A DNA stretch of 64,000 bases. Origin: Rhizobiales bacterium UBA3584 (GTDB lineage: Bacteria > Pseudomonadota > Alphaproteobacteria > Rhizobiales > Devosiaceae). The DNA lies in assembly GCA_002375765.1 (NCBI GenBank), contig DFMV01000063.1, forward strand, positions 1 through 64,000. The letters are read 5' to 3'. A model generated the notes under the pieces. The model was not told where the DNA came from and did not search any database. It worked only from the letters and a program-made list of their open reading frames with translations. Shown piece after piece: positions 53,052 through 62,594 of the stretch. Every line of letters starts with the position of its first letter. Position 1 is the first letter of the stretch. The translations under genes and the position numbers were made by a program.

Positions 53052-53867
53052 CTATCGGCCGTTCCGCTCGAGCCACGCCACGGCGTGCTCGAGCATTTCT
53101 CTTGCGTCGACCAGCAAACTCTCCGCCGTCCCAATCCTGCCCTGCCGCCCCCGGCCGGTATCGAGATGGGACGTCACGATCGCCGTAAAATAATCGATAC
53201 CGTCAAGTTGCGGTGCAACGGCGTCGGAGGTGTCGAATTCCTCGCTCATCCGCCACACAGTGCCTTCTGGCCCGGCAAACGGCACTTCCCAGCGTTTGAT
53301 CCGCTTGTGGGGAATATCGGCGAGATATTCCGCGTGGTGAATGAGCGTCATCGTATCACGCGGCGCCCCGACCATCAGCACCTTGCCACCAACCTCGACC
53401 AGCTTTGCCAGTGGTGAGCCGGGACCGTAGCCATAATCGAGCGGGTGATCGGCAACCAGCCATTCGGCCCGCGCCCCGATCGCCGCCATCGACGCCCCCG
53501 GATTGGCGCTTCGCAGGGCTCCCGGCGTTGTTCTGAGAAACTCGGCGAAGACACCATGATCCCGGACGGCCCGCGAGCGCATCGGATCGAACCCGGCGAC
53601 TCGGTCCCGCCACGCATCGGGTACGCGGCCCGCTCCGTCCATAAGCTCTTCGTATCGCGCATCCCAGTCGGTATAGGCCACAACGCAGCCCGTCGCCCCG
53701 ACAGTCTTCATAAGCGCTTCGATCAGCGTATCCGGCCCATTGATAAGGTTGCCCACAGTGCTCATGGCCGCATGAACCATGACGAAATCACCGGGACGAA
53801 CCCCGATTTCGGAAAGATCGGCAACGAGATCGGTACAAGACAGAAACTTGGGCATGCAGGCGCTCAC
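53052..53867 (-). CDS. AAC(3)-type aminoglycoside N-acetyltransferase family protein
   Basis: 271 residues of the Antibiotic_NAT family. VMVHAAMSTVGNLINGPDTLIEALMKTVG, the histidine region around LIHHAEYLADIPHKR and LMVGAPRDTMTLIHHAEYLA match AAC(3)-III/IV-like enzymes. Chromosomal members in environmental bacteria may acetylate aminoglycosides or other amines; the native substrate is unknown. Start is GTG 53867 or ATG 53855. Its promoter region is shared with the transglycosylase gene. Confidence 0.88.
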   Translation of the reverse strand: MSACMPKFLSCTDLVADLSEIGVRPGDFVMVHAAMSTVGNLINGPDTLIEALMKTVGATGCVVAYTDWDARYEELMDGAGRVPDAWRDRVAGFDPMRSRAVRDHGVFAEFLRTTPGALRSANPGASMAAIGARAEWLVADHPLDYGYGPGSPLAKLVEVGGKVLMVGAPRDTMTLIHHAEYLADIPHKRIKRWEVPFAGPEGTVWRMSEEFDTSDAVAPQLDGIDYFTAIVTSHLDTGRGRQGRIGTAESLLVDAREMLEHAVAWLERNGR

Positions 53868-53916
53868 GAGAGAGTGAACATGAGTTTAAGCGTCAGAACG
53901 CCGTGAGGCAACGTGC

Positions 53917-53931
53917 TTAACACGACCTTAA
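53917..53931. promoter_or_regulatory. Perfect CtrA-type box TTAA-N7-TTAA
   Basis: TTAA (53917-53920), CACGACC, TTAA (53928-53931) matches the CtrA consensus exactly. It lies 50 bp upstream of the AAC(3) start and 140 bp upstream of the transglycosylase start. Confidence 0.65.
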
Positions 53932-53987
53932 GTCACTTCAGGCAGATTCACCCCATTGAGTTTGTTCAGTAGCGCTAAGTCACCTCA
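53929..53987. repeat. Direct repeat TAAGTCACYTCA
   Basis: TAAGTCACTTCA (53929-53940) and TAAGTCACCTCA (53976-53987) differ by one base and are 47 bp apart in the promoter region of the transglycosylase. They may be regulator sites. Confidence 0.45.
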
Positions 53988-54070
53988 TGCTGTCCCGTTG
54001 GGGGCGGACAGCGTATCGCCATAAAGGCGTGACAGGGTGGCTTGCGATTGGAAGCGGAAAAGGTCCCTCC

Positions 54071-55294
54071 ATGCGTAACGACGCCCCTACGATTGAGTTT
54101 CCAGTTCTTTCGCGCCGCCGTGCGATGGCGCTCGGCCTGGCTGCTGGCGCAGCGCTCGTTCTCCCGCGCCCGGCTTTCGCCAACGTTCAGAATTTCGTCG
54201 CCTCGGTCTGGCCGGAAGCGTCCGCCCGCGGCGTTTCCCGCGCCATATTCGAGCAGGCCTTTGCCGGTTTTGCGCCTTCGGATCGCATCATGAGCCTCAC
54301 GCGCAGCCAGCCCGAGACGGTCAAGACGACCGGCCAGTACGTGTCTGACGCTGTGTCGTCCGCGCGCGTTTCCAATGGTCAGCGCATGCGTGGCGAGTGG
54401 AGCCAGACTCTTGGCGGGACCCAGCAGCGGTACGGTATTCAACCCGAGATCGTCTTGGCCATATGGGGCATGGAAACCAATTATGGCTCGTACATGGGTG
54501 GCAACAACGTCATTCACGCACTGGCAACCCTGACCTACGGCAATTACCGGCGTGATTTCTTCAAGAACGAACTGTTGACTGCGCTGCAGATCCTGCAGGC
54601 GGGGCATGTCGCCGCGCCGCAAATGGTCGGGTCCTGGGCCGGCGCAATGGGGCACACACAGTTCATGCCCTCCAGTTTTGTGGCCTATGCGGTCGATTAC
54701 AACGGCAATGGCAGGCGCGACATCTGGAACTCGATACCCGACGCCTTGGCCTCGACCGCCAACTATCTCAAATCGCACGGCTGGCGAAACGGCGAGACCT
54801 GGGGCTACGAAGTCCAGCTCCCATCCAATTTCGACTACGGTCGCGCCTGGGATATCGGGAACCAGACCCTCGGTCAGTGGGAGGCCATGGGCGTCCGTCG
54901 CACAGGTGGACGGACCTTCCCGCGCGCTGGCGATATGGGACGCATCTTCATGCCGTCGGGCGGCAGCGGCCCGGTTTTCCTGCTGCTGGCCAATTTCGAT
55001 GTGATCAAGCGCTACAACAATTCAAACAATTACGCGCTTGCTGTCGGCCACCTGGCCGACCGTATTCTCGGGGTCGGTCCCTTTGTCCGCTCGTTCCCTG
55101 CCAACGAGACTGGATTGACCCGTTCACAGCGCGAAGAACTTCAAAGTCTTCTCAATCGCAGAGGTTATAATGTCGGCACTCCAGACGGCGTCGTCGGCCC
55201 CAAAACTCGCCAGGGAATAATCGCCTTCCAGCGCGCGGCCGGCCTTCTGGCAGACGGTCACGCTTCGAGCAGCCTGCTTTCTGCGCTGCGCTAG
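54071..55294 (+). CDS. MltB-family lytic murein transglycosylase with PG-binding domain
   Basis: 407 residues. A SRRRAMALGLAAGAALVLP signal (twin-arginine-like) exports it. The SLT_2/MltB domain shows IVLAIWGMETNYGSYMGGN with the catalytic glutamate (E in METNYG), AGAMGHTQFMPSSF and DYNGNGRRDIWNS. A C-terminal PG_binding_1 domain follows (LTRSQREELQSLLNRRGYNVGTPDGVVGPKTR). It cleaves glycan strands of peptidoglycan. I use ATG 54071. A perfect CtrA-like box is 140 bp upstream, suggesting cell-cycle control. Confidence 0.93.
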   Translation: MRNDAPTIEFPVLSRRRAMALGLAAGAALVLPRPAFANVQNFVASVWPEASARGVSRAIFEQAFAGFAPSDRIMSLTRSQPETVKTTGQYVSDAVSSARVSNGQRMRGEWSQTLGGTQQRYGIQPEIVLAIWGMETNYGSYMGGNNVIHALATLTYGNYRRDFFKNELLTALQILQAGHVAAPQMVGSWAGAMGHTQFMPSSFVAYAVDYNGNGRRDIWNSIPDALASTANYLKSHGWRNGETWGYEVQLPSNFDYGRAWDIGNQTLGQWEAMGVRRTGGRTFPRAGDMGRIFMPSGGSGPVFLLLANFDVIKRYNNSNNYALAVGHLADRILGVGPFVRSFPANETGLTRSQREELQSLLNRRGYNVGTPDGVVGPKTRQGIIAFQRAAGLLADGHASSSLLSALR

Positions 55295-55403
55295 GGTCCT
55301 TCAGAAGTGAGGACTGGGTAACCATACAACCCATTGGAATTCCATAGAATGCGGGATTTAGGGTAGGCTCTCAGATCGATCCTGAGGGCAAGAGGACCGT
55401 CCC

Positions 55404-56441
55404 ATGGTTATGGAAATATCGACGGGCGAGGAGGGACGGTTGGCGGCGCTCAACCGGATGACCGCCGCTTTGGTCACTCCCATCGAGACCCTGGACCACA
55501 TTCTCGAACTCGCCCGTATCAGCATCGCCCCAATGGTGGCGATCTCCATCGTCGACCGCAACGCCGAGATTGTGCTTGCTGCGCGCGGCATAAACTACAA
55601 ACGGGTTGAGCGTGACCGCTCCGTCGCTGCTCTTTGCATAGATGCCGGAGAGCCTATAGCGATCGAGGATGTTGCGGCCGACCCTCGCTGCGCCAACCTC
55701 GAACGCAGCCCTAGTGGAACCACGATGGGGTCGTGCCTTGGCGTGCCGCTTCAAACCCCCGACGGATATGTCATCGGCACGTTGCTGATGATGGACAATG
55801 GCCCGCGCCGGTTTGGTGAGCGGGAGGTCACACTGGCCAGCCACCTGGCCCATCTGGTGATGTCCGAACTGGCATCGCATCAGCCGAGTGAAATCGATTA
55901 TCTCACCGGCGCTCTGACCCGCAGCAGTTTCCGGACCGAGGTCGACCGCGAATATGCGCGAGCGCTGCGATACGACCGGCCGGCCACCCTGATCTTCGTC
56001 GATATCGATGGATTTCACCGGGTCAATTCGGCCTTTGGGGCCGAGATTGCTGACGAGGTTCTCAAATCGGTCGCCAACCGCGCTGCGGAATGTCTTCGAA
56101 CCACCGATAGGCTCGGCCGGTTGGGCGGAGAAGAGTTCGGCATGCTCTTGCCCGAGACGATGGCCTATGAAGCCAGCCAGTGTGCAGAGCGCTTGCGAGA
56201 GGAAATCGGCGGATTGCGCTTCCGGTTTTCCGGCAAGGTCATTTCGGTCACGGCCAGCTTTGGCATAGCCCCATTCGACGCCCGTCTCGGTTCGCCGATA
56301 CAATGGTTTGCCCAGGCCGACATCGCCCTTTACGAGTCAAAAAAGGCAGGACGCAACTGCGTCAGCTTTGCGGCATTACCAAAAGACACCGGCGCGTTAT
56401 CGGAGGAAACCGACCCCATCCAGCCTCCGGGGCTACACTGA
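55404..56441 (+). CDS. GAF-GGDEF diguanylate cyclase
   Basis: 345 residues. A GAF domain (about 25-155, MVAISIVDRNAEIVLAARG ... MGSCLGVPLQTPDGYVIGTL) precedes a GGDEF domain. The active motif is GGEEF (about 241-245) in LGGEEFGMLLPE, and an inhibitory RxxD site (RTTD) lies 5 residues before it, so product inhibition is likely. It makes cyclic di-GMP, a switch between motility and biofilm. No membrane segments. Confidence 0.92.
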   Translation: MVMEISTGEEGRLAALNRMTAALVTPIETLDHILELARISIAPMVAISIVDRNAEIVLAARGINYKRVERDRSVAALCIDAGEPIAIEDVAADPRCANLERSPSGTTMGSCLGVPLQTPDGYVIGTLLMMDNGPRRFGEREVTLASHLAHLVMSELASHQPSEIDYLTGALTRSSFRTEVDREYARALRYDRPATLIFVDIDGFHRVNSAFGAEIADEVLKSVANRAAECLRTTDRLGRLGGEEFGMLLPETMAYEASQCAERLREEIGGLRFRFSGKVISVTASFGIAPFDARLGSPIQWFAQADIALYESKKAGRNCVSFAALPKDTGALSEETDPIQPPGLH

Positions 56442-56568
56442 AGAGCGGGCATACAAGCTCGCAATCTTCCGTTTTTGGAAAGTCTCTGCGCCTGGTTCAC
56501 CATTCTGCCTTACACAGCGTTATAATGGCTGTGTTAGGCTGAGTTAAAGGCACCAGGAGGTGGCAGGC

Positions 56569-57258
56569 ATGCGCACAAATCTGCGTCGCAACGCCAGGGC
56601 GTACGTCCTGAGACACAGGCGAGCCTTCACGCTTGCCGAGTTGATTGCCGATGGTATCATCCACGGCGTTGGCCTGTTGGTAGCCATCATTGCCGGCACA
56701 GTGCTGATAACTCTCGCCGTTGTTCACGCGACCGGCGCGGAAATCGCCGCCGTCGCGATCTATGTTGGTTCTTTCGTTGCGCTACTCAGTGCTTCCATGG
56801 CGTTCAATCTTTGCCCATTGGGCCCGATCAAGGCCTGGCTCGCGCGGGTCGATCAAGCAGCCATATTTCTGTTCATTGCCGGAAGCTACACACCGCTGCT
56901 GGTCGCGCTGGGCGATGTTGCCATAGCCGATAAGCTGCTGATCTTCGTCTGGGCCACGGCCCTGATCGGCATAGCGCTCAAGCTGTTGGTGCCGCAGCAT
57001 TTCGGCCGTTTGGCCATCCCTTTTTATCTCGCGATTGGCTGGAGCGGCATCGTGGCTTTCCAGGCTCTGGCTGCCGCGCTGCCCACGACGGCGCTCTGGC
57101 TGATCGTGGCGGGCGGCGTGGCCTATTCGGCGGGTATCATTTTCCACCTGTGGGAAAGGCTGGCATTTCAGAACGTGCTTTGGCACGCTTTCGTGATAAC
57201 AGGCGCGACTTTGCATCTGATCGCAATATTCGAGGCGATGGTGCTCACGCGGCTGTAG
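56569..57258 (+). CDS. Hemolysin III/PAQR-family membrane protein (TrhA-like)
   Basis: 229 residues with seven transmembrane helices. Family residues are ELIADGIIHGVGLLVAIIAG with the first histidine, SMAFNLCPLG and, near the end, FHLWERLAFQNVLWHAFVITGATLHLIA with the HxxxH metal cluster. Bacterial TrhA regulates membrane energetics and lipid composition. AGGAGG is 8 bases before ATG 56569. It converges on the ABC gene. Confidence 0.93.
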   Translation: MRTNLRRNARAYVLRHRRAFTLAELIADGIIHGVGLLVAIIAGTVLITLAVVHATGAEIAAVAIYVGSFVALLSASMAFNLCPLGPIKAWLARVDQAAIFLFIAGSYTPLLVALGDVAIADKLLIFVWATALIGIALKLLVPQHFGRLAIPFYLAIGWSGIVAFQALAAALPTTALWLIVAGGVAYSAGIIFHLWERLAFQNVLWHAFVITGATLHLIAIFEAMVLTRL

Positions 57259-57264
57259 GGCAGG

Positions 57265-57285
57265 TTGGTGGCTCTAGGCCACCAA
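57265..57285. terminator. Bidirectional hairpin between convergent genes
   Basis: TTGGTGGC and GCCACCAA form a perfect 8-bp stem around TCTAG, which includes the stop codon of the ABC gene. No strong T-run, so termination strength is uncertain. Confidence 0.5.
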
Positions 57286-59079
57286 CCCCTTGGTCAGTTC
57301 CAGCGCCTGCTTTTCAAACAGCCGCCGATAGATACCGCTTTCGCGGCGGATCAGTGCCATGTGATCGCCTTCCTCGACGATCCGGCCCTTGTCAAAGACC
57401 AGAATCCGGTCGAGCGCCCGCACTGTCGACAGCCGATGCGCGATAACCAGCGTCGTACGACCGGTCATCAGGCGTTCGATGGCCTGCTGGATCAGCAACT
57501 CGCTCTCTGAATCCAGGCTCGACGTCGCCTCGTCCAGGATCAGGATCGGGTTGTTGGCCAGAAACGCCCGCGCAATGGCCACTCGCTGGCGCTCGCCACC
57601 GGAAAGCTTGACCCCACGCTCACCCACCATCGTCTCATAGCCCTTCGGCAGGGAGACGATGAAGTCGTGGGCGTTGGCCATTCTGGCGGCGTCCATCACT
57701 TCGGAACGCGTTGCACCGGGCCGCGCATAGGCAATGTTGTCGGCCAGGGTCCTGTGGAAAAGGATCGGTTCCTGCTGCACAATGGCGATCTGGCCACGAA
57801 GGCTCGCCTGCGTGTGCTCGGCGATATTTTGCCCGTCGATCAGAATCTGGCCGCCATTGATGTCATGCAGACGCTGGATCAGCTTGACGAAAGTCGTCTT
57901 GCCCGACCCCGAATGTCCCACCAGACCGACCCGCTCGCCCGGCTTGATCGTCACCGAGAAGTCCTTGTAGAGGGCGGTTTCGTGCCCGCCATACTGGAAG
58001 GTCACCCTCTCGAAATCGATCGCACCAGCGCTGACATGGATCGGCGCAGCGCCGGGTCTGTCCGCGACACCATAGGGTGCGGCGTCGAGCTCGACCAGTT
58101 CCTCCATCTCGTTGACCGACCGCTGCAGGTTGCGGAAATGCATTCCCACGTCCTGCAGATACCCCTGCAACACAAAAAACGACGTCAGAACGAAGGTAAT
58201 GTCACCAGCGTTTGCCACACCCTGCAGCCAGAGCAGGACGCCCGTGCCCAGGATCGTTGCGCGCAGGATGAGCAGAGCGGTATCCTGCGTTACGCCGTTG
58301 AGATTGTAGCGGTTCCATGTTCTCAGCGTACGCTTCTGCCACTTGGCGACAACGCCGCCCAGCCGGGCTTCCTCACGCGCTTCAGCGCCAAAGCCCTTGA
58401 CCACGGCGTTACAGCCGATGGCGTCGGACAAGGCACCGCCGACCTTGGTGTCCCAGGCATTGGACAGCGAAGCCGCCGGCGAGACGTAAGCCACCGTGAT
58501 GCCGATGGTCCCGGCAATAAAGAGCAGCGATCCAAACCCGATCACCAGCCCCATGACCGGCCAGAACGAGGCCAGCAGCACCGTCGTGCCCACCAGCATG
58601 ATCGTTGAGGGAAAGAGCGCGACAAGCAACGTGTCGTTCAAGAGATCGAGCGACCACATGCCGCGTGTGATCTTGCGCACGGTGGAACCGGCGAAAGTGT
58701 TGGCGTGCCAGTCGGTCGAGAACCGCTGCACGCGGTGGAAGGTCTCGTTGACCACATCCGCCATCATGAACAGCGTCAACCGAATGATGTTGCGGAAGGC
58801 GCCGAACCGCAGAACAACCGCACTCGCACCGAGGGCAACGAGAATGCCAAGGGCGGAAAGCGTCGCGTCCAGGGTTGCCTGGTCACCCACCGAACCCGAT
58901 GCGATGGCCTCCACAAGGCGGCCGGCGAAATAGGGCGTCATCACGTCGGCCAGCGTCGCCAGCATGATGAAGCCCAAAATTGCAGCGATGCGCCAGGGCT
59001 GGCGTCGCCAATGTCTGAAGGTGTAACCAAGGACGGCCCGATAGGTCGCTCCGTTGATATCGAGTTTCTTGCGAGTCAT
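57274..59079 (-). CDS. ABC-type exporter, fused permease-ATPase
   Basis: 601 residues, a half-transporter with a six-helix membrane domain (about 25-310) and a nucleotide-binding domain. Walker A is VGHSGSGKTTF, the Q-loop IVQQEPILFH, the signature KLSGGERQR, Walker B NPILILDEATSSLD and the H-loop VIAHRLSTV. The first ~20 residues lack a leader peptide. It resembles MsbA/multidrug or lipid exporters; substrate cannot be told. Confidence 0.93.
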   Translation of the reverse strand: MTRKKLDINGATYRAVLGYTFRHWRRQPWRIAAILGFIMLATLADVMTPYFAGRLVEAIASGSVGDQATLDATLSALGILVALGASAVVLRFGAFRNIIRLTLFMMADVVNETFHRVQRFSTDWHANTFAGSTVRKITRGMWSLDLLNDTLLVALFPSTIMLVGTTVLLASFWPVMGLVIGFGSLLFIAGTIGITVAYVSPAASLSNAWDTKVGGALSDAIGCNAVVKGFGAEAREEARLGGVVAKWQKRTLRTWNRYNLNGVTQDTALLILRATILGTGVLLWLQGVANAGDITFVLTSFFVLQGYLQDVGMHFRNLQRSVNEMEELVELDAAPYGVADRPGAAPIHVSAGAIDFERVTFQYGGHETALYKDFSVTIKPGERVGLVGHSGSGKTTFVKLIQRLHDINGGQILIDGQNIAEHTQASLRGQIAIVQQEPILFHRTLADNIAYARPGATRSEVMDAARMANAHDFIVSLPKGYETMVGERGVKLSGGERQRVAIARAFLANNPILILDEATSSLDSESELLIQQAIERLMTGRTTLVIAHRLSTVRALDRILVFDKGRIVEEGDHMALIRRESGIYRRLFEKQALELTKGLVA

Positions 59080-59380
59080 GTGTCACGATACCGGCTGCCG
59101 CGGATGCAGGCGCACCGGTCCTATAAACTGAAAATGGTATGGCCGAACGACAGACGGATTTGTGCCCGTGTGACGGTCGCTTCAAATGAAGGAAAATGCG
59201 CGGCGGCCTTCAGAGGCGGCGAACGCGGGGCGTGGCTGGCAACCTAACGGTGGCGCTCATAACCCTGGGAGGGGGCGGTGATACTCGTCAATGCAACGCC
59301 TCCTTGTAGGTTCGCGCCAAACAATCACATTCTTATAAATGCGAAAAAATGTCTCGCCAAGAGCCTCGGCGTAGAAAAAT
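59080..59380. other. Intergenic gap upstream of the ABC exporter gene
   Basis: About 300 bp with no credible coding frame. It holds the terminator of the EamA gene (59344-59371) at its right end and presumably the promoter of the ABC gene at its left end; no clear promoter could be fixed by eye. Confidence 0.4.
59344..59371 (-). terminator. Terminator of the EamA transporter gene
   Basis: On the minus strand CGCCGAG-GCT-CTTGGCG forms a 7-bp stem (one G-U pair), followed by AGACATTTTTT. Confidence 0.7.
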
Positions 59381-60385
59381 TTACCGCTTGCGAAAGGGTG
59401 GCCAGAAAGCCACGGGCAATGGTCGGGCCGGATGGGCTTCCGCATTCTTCTTTTCAGCCGCGATATCGGCATCGGCGGTGGTGACGGGGCGGACGGCCTT
59501 CTTCGCCAGCTGGCGCTCTCGCATCCAGATATAAAGCCCCGACCCGATAACGATCGGTCCGCCAACATACAGCCACAGCGTGGGCGGCTGATTGAAGATC
59601 AGCCAGCTCGACAGCGTCATCCAGATGATCTGGCTATAGCCGAAAGGCGCCAGAATAGATGCCGGTGCATATCGATGGGCGATGATCGAAATCTGGTGCC
59701 CGGTCATCGCCGCCAGACCCACGCCCAGAAAGATGATCCAGGTCAACGGGCCATCGGGCCAGGTCCAGTTCGCGAGGGCAAACGGCAACAGGCAAACGGT
59801 GCCAACCAGCCCGGCATAGAGCTGCAGGCTGGCCGTGGTTTCGGTCTCCGTCAGCTTGCGGGTCAGGATGAAATAAAAGCCGGCTGAAAGGATGCTGCCC
59901 AGAGACAGAAAAATCGCCCAATGGAAACTGGCGTCCCATGGCTGGATGATGATGACGATACCCACGAACCCCGCCAGAATGGCCATCCAGCGCCGCCAGC
60001 CGACCTGCTCGCCGAGAAACGGGACGGACAGGGCGGTGATGAGCAGCGGCATCCCGAACATGATCGAGGACGTCACCGTCAGCGGCAGATAGAGCAACGC
60101 AAAAAAATTGAACGCTGTCATGCCAAGGAGCCCGAAACCGCGCAGGATTTGCAGCACAGGTCGCCCCGTCTTGAAGCTGGCCAGCCCCAGTTGAGGCAGA
60201 AGCAGTCCGGCCATGAAGGCGAACTGCACGAAATAACGCCCGAACGCAACCTGGGTGGGCGGCATGCCCGAAAGTGCCATCCATTTGGCGCAGGTGTCGC
60301 AGATCGTGAAGAAAATATAGGTGACAAGCGCCAGGCCGATCGCAAACAAACGGCGGTCCTGGTGCCCGATGGTCGAACTGGACAT
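59381..60385 (-). CDS. EamA/DMT-family transporter
   Basis: 334 residues with ten transmembrane helices in two EamA halves (LFAIGLALVTYIFFTICDTCAKW and the second half from WAIFLSLGSILSAGFYFILTRKL). The C-terminal tail is long and charged. DMT transporters export or import metabolites such as amino acids, sugars or nucleotides. It is transcribed leftward, away from ilvD's terminator. Confidence 0.9.
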   Translation of the reverse strand: MSSSTIGHQDRRLFAIGLALVTYIFFTICDTCAKWMALSGMPPTQVAFGRYFVQFAFMAGLLLPQLGLASFKTGRPVLQILRGFGLLGMTAFNFFALLYLPLTVTSSIMFGMPLLITALSVPFLGEQVGWRRWMAILAGFVGIVIIIQPWDASFHWAIFLSLGSILSAGFYFILTRKLTETETTASLQLYAGLVGTVCLLPFALANWTWPDGPLTWIIFLGVGLAAMTGHQISIIAHRYAPASILAPFGYSQIIWMTLSSWLIFNQPPTLWLYVGGPIVIGSGLYIWMRERQLAKKAVRPVTTADADIAAEKKNAEAHPARPLPVAFWPPFRKR

Positions 60386-60492
60386 GAAGTACGCCTGGCA
60401 GGAACGGGGAGGTTATGGCCGAACCTAGCCCAATTGCATCACTATGCAAGGGGCCATTTCGTATGCAGCACTGCGCCGCATATGAAATGGAG

Positions 60493-60515
60493 ATGCCGGC
60501 TCCCAGAGCCGGCAT
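60493..60515 (-). terminator. Terminator of ilvD
   Basis: ATGCCGGCTC and GAGCCGGCAT form a perfect 10-bp stem with a 3-base loop, 5 bp past the ilvD stop on the minus strand. T-richness downstream is modest (CTCCATTTC). Confidence 0.75.
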
Positions 60516-60520
60516 TCTCT

Positions 60521-62365
60521 CTATTCGGGAAGGATGCGGACAGCGCCCAGATCGGCGCTCGAAGCAAAGGCGGCATAGGCCTTGAGGGCGGTGGTCACCT
60601 TACGCTTGCGCGGCGCTTCCGGCTTCCATGCATCGGCTCCCTTGGCATTCATGGCAGCACGACGACGCTCCAGCTCGCTGTCGGAAACCATAAGGTTGAT
60701 CGTGCGATTGGGAATGTCGATTTCGATCCGGTCGCCAGCTTCCACTAATCCGATTGCGCCACCCTGCGCTGCCTCGGGTGAAACGTGCCCGATGGAAAGC
60801 CCCGATGTGCCGCCCGAAAAGCGGCCATCAGTCAGCAGGGCGCAGGCCTTCCCCAGTCCTTTGGACTTGAGATAGCTGGTCGGATAGAGCATTTCCTGCA
60901 TGCCCGGCCCGCCCTTGGGGCCTTCGTAGCGGATGACGACCACGTCGCCCTCCTTCACCTTGCCGGTCAAAATGTCGGAGACCGCATCGTCTTGGCTTTC
61001 GAAAACCACAGCCTTGCCGGTGAATTTGAGGATGGACTCGTCAACGCCGGCCGTTTTGACCACGCAGCCATTGAGCGCGATATTGCCCTTGAGCACGGCG
61101 AGCCCACCATCCTTGGAAAAGGCATGCTCGGTGGTGCGAATGACTCCGTCCTTGCGGTCGAGATCGAGTTCGGCCCAGCGATTTTCGGTCGAGAAGGCTT
61201 GCGTCGTGCGTACACCGCCCGGTGCGGCCATAAAGAACTGACGCACGCTTTCTGAATTGGTCCGCGAAATATCCCAGCGATCCAGCGCGTCACCCAGGGT
61301 TGCGCTGTGAACCGTGGGCAGATCGCGATGCAGCAGATTGGCGCGATCAAGCTGGCCCAGAATGCTCATGATGCCACCGGCGCGGTGGACGTCTTCCATG
61401 TGAACGTCCTGCTTGGCGGGGGCTACCTTGCACAACACCGGCACCTTGCGCGACAGCGCGTCGATGTCGTCCATGGTGAAATCGACCTCGCCTTCATAGG
61501 CGGCGGCAAGGATATGCAACACGGTATTGGTCGAACCGCCCATGGCGATATCGAGCGCCATGGCGTTCTGGAAAGCTTTTTTCGTCACGATCGAACGCGG
61601 CAGAACGCTTTCGTCGTCCTGCTCGTAATAGCGACGGGCGAGGTCGACGATCAGATGGCCCGCCTCCAGAAACAGTCGCTTGCGGTCGGCGTGGGTTGCC
61701 AATGTGGAACCGTTCCCCGGCAGCGAAAGGCCCAGCGCCTCGGTAAGGCAGTTCATCGAATTGGCGGTAAACATGCCCGAGCACGACCCGCAGGTCGGGC
61801 AGGCGGCCTCCTCGATTGCGGCGACTTCTTCGTCCGTGTAGCTGTCATCGGCGGCAACCACCATGGCATCGACCAGATCGAGGGCCTGCAACTTGTCGCG
61901 ATGAACGACCTTGCCTGCCTCCATCGGGCCGCCAGAAACGAAGACCACGGGAATATTGAGCCGCATTGCGGCATTCAGCATGCCCGGCGTGATCTTGTCG
62001 CAATTGGATATGCAAACCATGGCGTCCGCACAGTGCGCGTTGACCATGTACTCGACACTGTCGGCGATCACCTCGCGGGAGGGTAGGGAATAGAGCATCC
62101 CGTCATGGCCCATCGCGATGCCGTCATCGACCGCGATCGTGTTGAATTCCTTGGCCACACCACCGGCGCGCTCGATTTCTCGCGCCACCATCTGCCCCAG
62201 GTCTTTCAGATGCACATGGCCCGGCACGAACTGGGTGAAAGAATTGACGACGGCAATGATCGGCTTGCCGAAATCGCCATCCTTCATGCCGGTGGCGCGC
62301 CAAAGGCCGCGGGCGCCGGCCATGTTGCGGCCATGGGTGGTTGTGCGAGAGCGATATGCGGGCAT
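60521..62365 (-). CDS. ilvD: Dihydroxy-acid dehydratase
   Basis: 614 residues, close to E. coli IlvD (616). It converts dihydroxy acids to 2-keto acids in valine, leucine and isoleucine synthesis. Fe-S cysteines are C122 in [12 protein letters not shown] and C195 in [30 protein letters not shown] and [12 protein letters not shown] match the [4Fe-4S] type. I use ATG 62365, with AGGTGA just upstream; the longer frame from 62563 runs through the operator region. It is divergent from the sorbosone dehydrogenase-like gene. Confidence 0.96.
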   Translation of the reverse strand: MPAYRSRTTTHGRNMAGARGLWRATGMKDGDFGKPIIAVVNSFTQFVPGHVHLKDLGQMVAREIERAGGVAKEFNTIAVDDGIAMGHDGMLYSLPSREVIADSVEYMVNAHCADAMVCISNCDKITPGMLNAAMRLNIPVVFVSGGPMEAGKVVHRDKLQALDLVDAMVVAADDSYTDEEVAAIEEAACPTCGSCSGMFTANSMNCLTEALGLSLPGNGSTLATHADRKRLFLEAGHLIVDLARRYYEQDDESVLPRSIVTKKAFQNAMALDIAMGGSTNTVLHILAAAYEGEVDFTMDDIDALSRKVPVLCKVAPAKQDVHMEDVHRAGGIMSILGQLDRANLLHRDLPTVHSATLGDALDRWDISRTNSESVRQFFMAAPGGVRTTQAFSTENRWAELDLDRKDGVIRTTEHAFSKDGGLAVLKGNIALNGCVVKTAGVDESILKFTGKAVVFESQDDAVSDILTGKVKEGDVVVIRYEGPKGGPGMQEMLYPTSYLKSKGLGKACALLTDGRFSGGTSGLSIGHVSPEAAQGGAIGLVEAGDRIEIDIPNRTINLMVSDSELERRRAAMNAKGADAWKPEAPRKRKVTTALKAYAAFASSADLGAVRILPE

Positions 62366-62486
62366 GAGGTCACCTGCGGAAAAAGAAAAATTGTCGGCTC
62401 TTGGCCCGTCCCGGTCGGCGTCTCCTCGGGCACCGCCGGAACCACCCCCTATCTCTAACGCCGCTGGGCCGGAGTGTAAAGACAAA

Positions 62487-62509
62487 CCGTACCGTAACGT
62501 ACGGTACGG
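62487..62509. promoter_or_regulatory. Perfect palindromic operator between ilvD and the dehydrogenase
   Basis: CCGTACCGTA and TACGGTACGG are exact inverted repeats around ACG. The length and symmetry fit a TetR-type operator. It lies ~120 bp upstream of ilvD and ~85 bp upstream of the divergent gene. No regulator gene is adjacent in the window. Confidence 0.7.
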
Positions 62510-62594
62510 CAGAAATTTGTTCTGCTCGGTTGCCCCGGCGGGCCGGATCGCGCAATAGATCACTTTTTGGAAGTTTCGCCTCGGGGAGGGCCTT

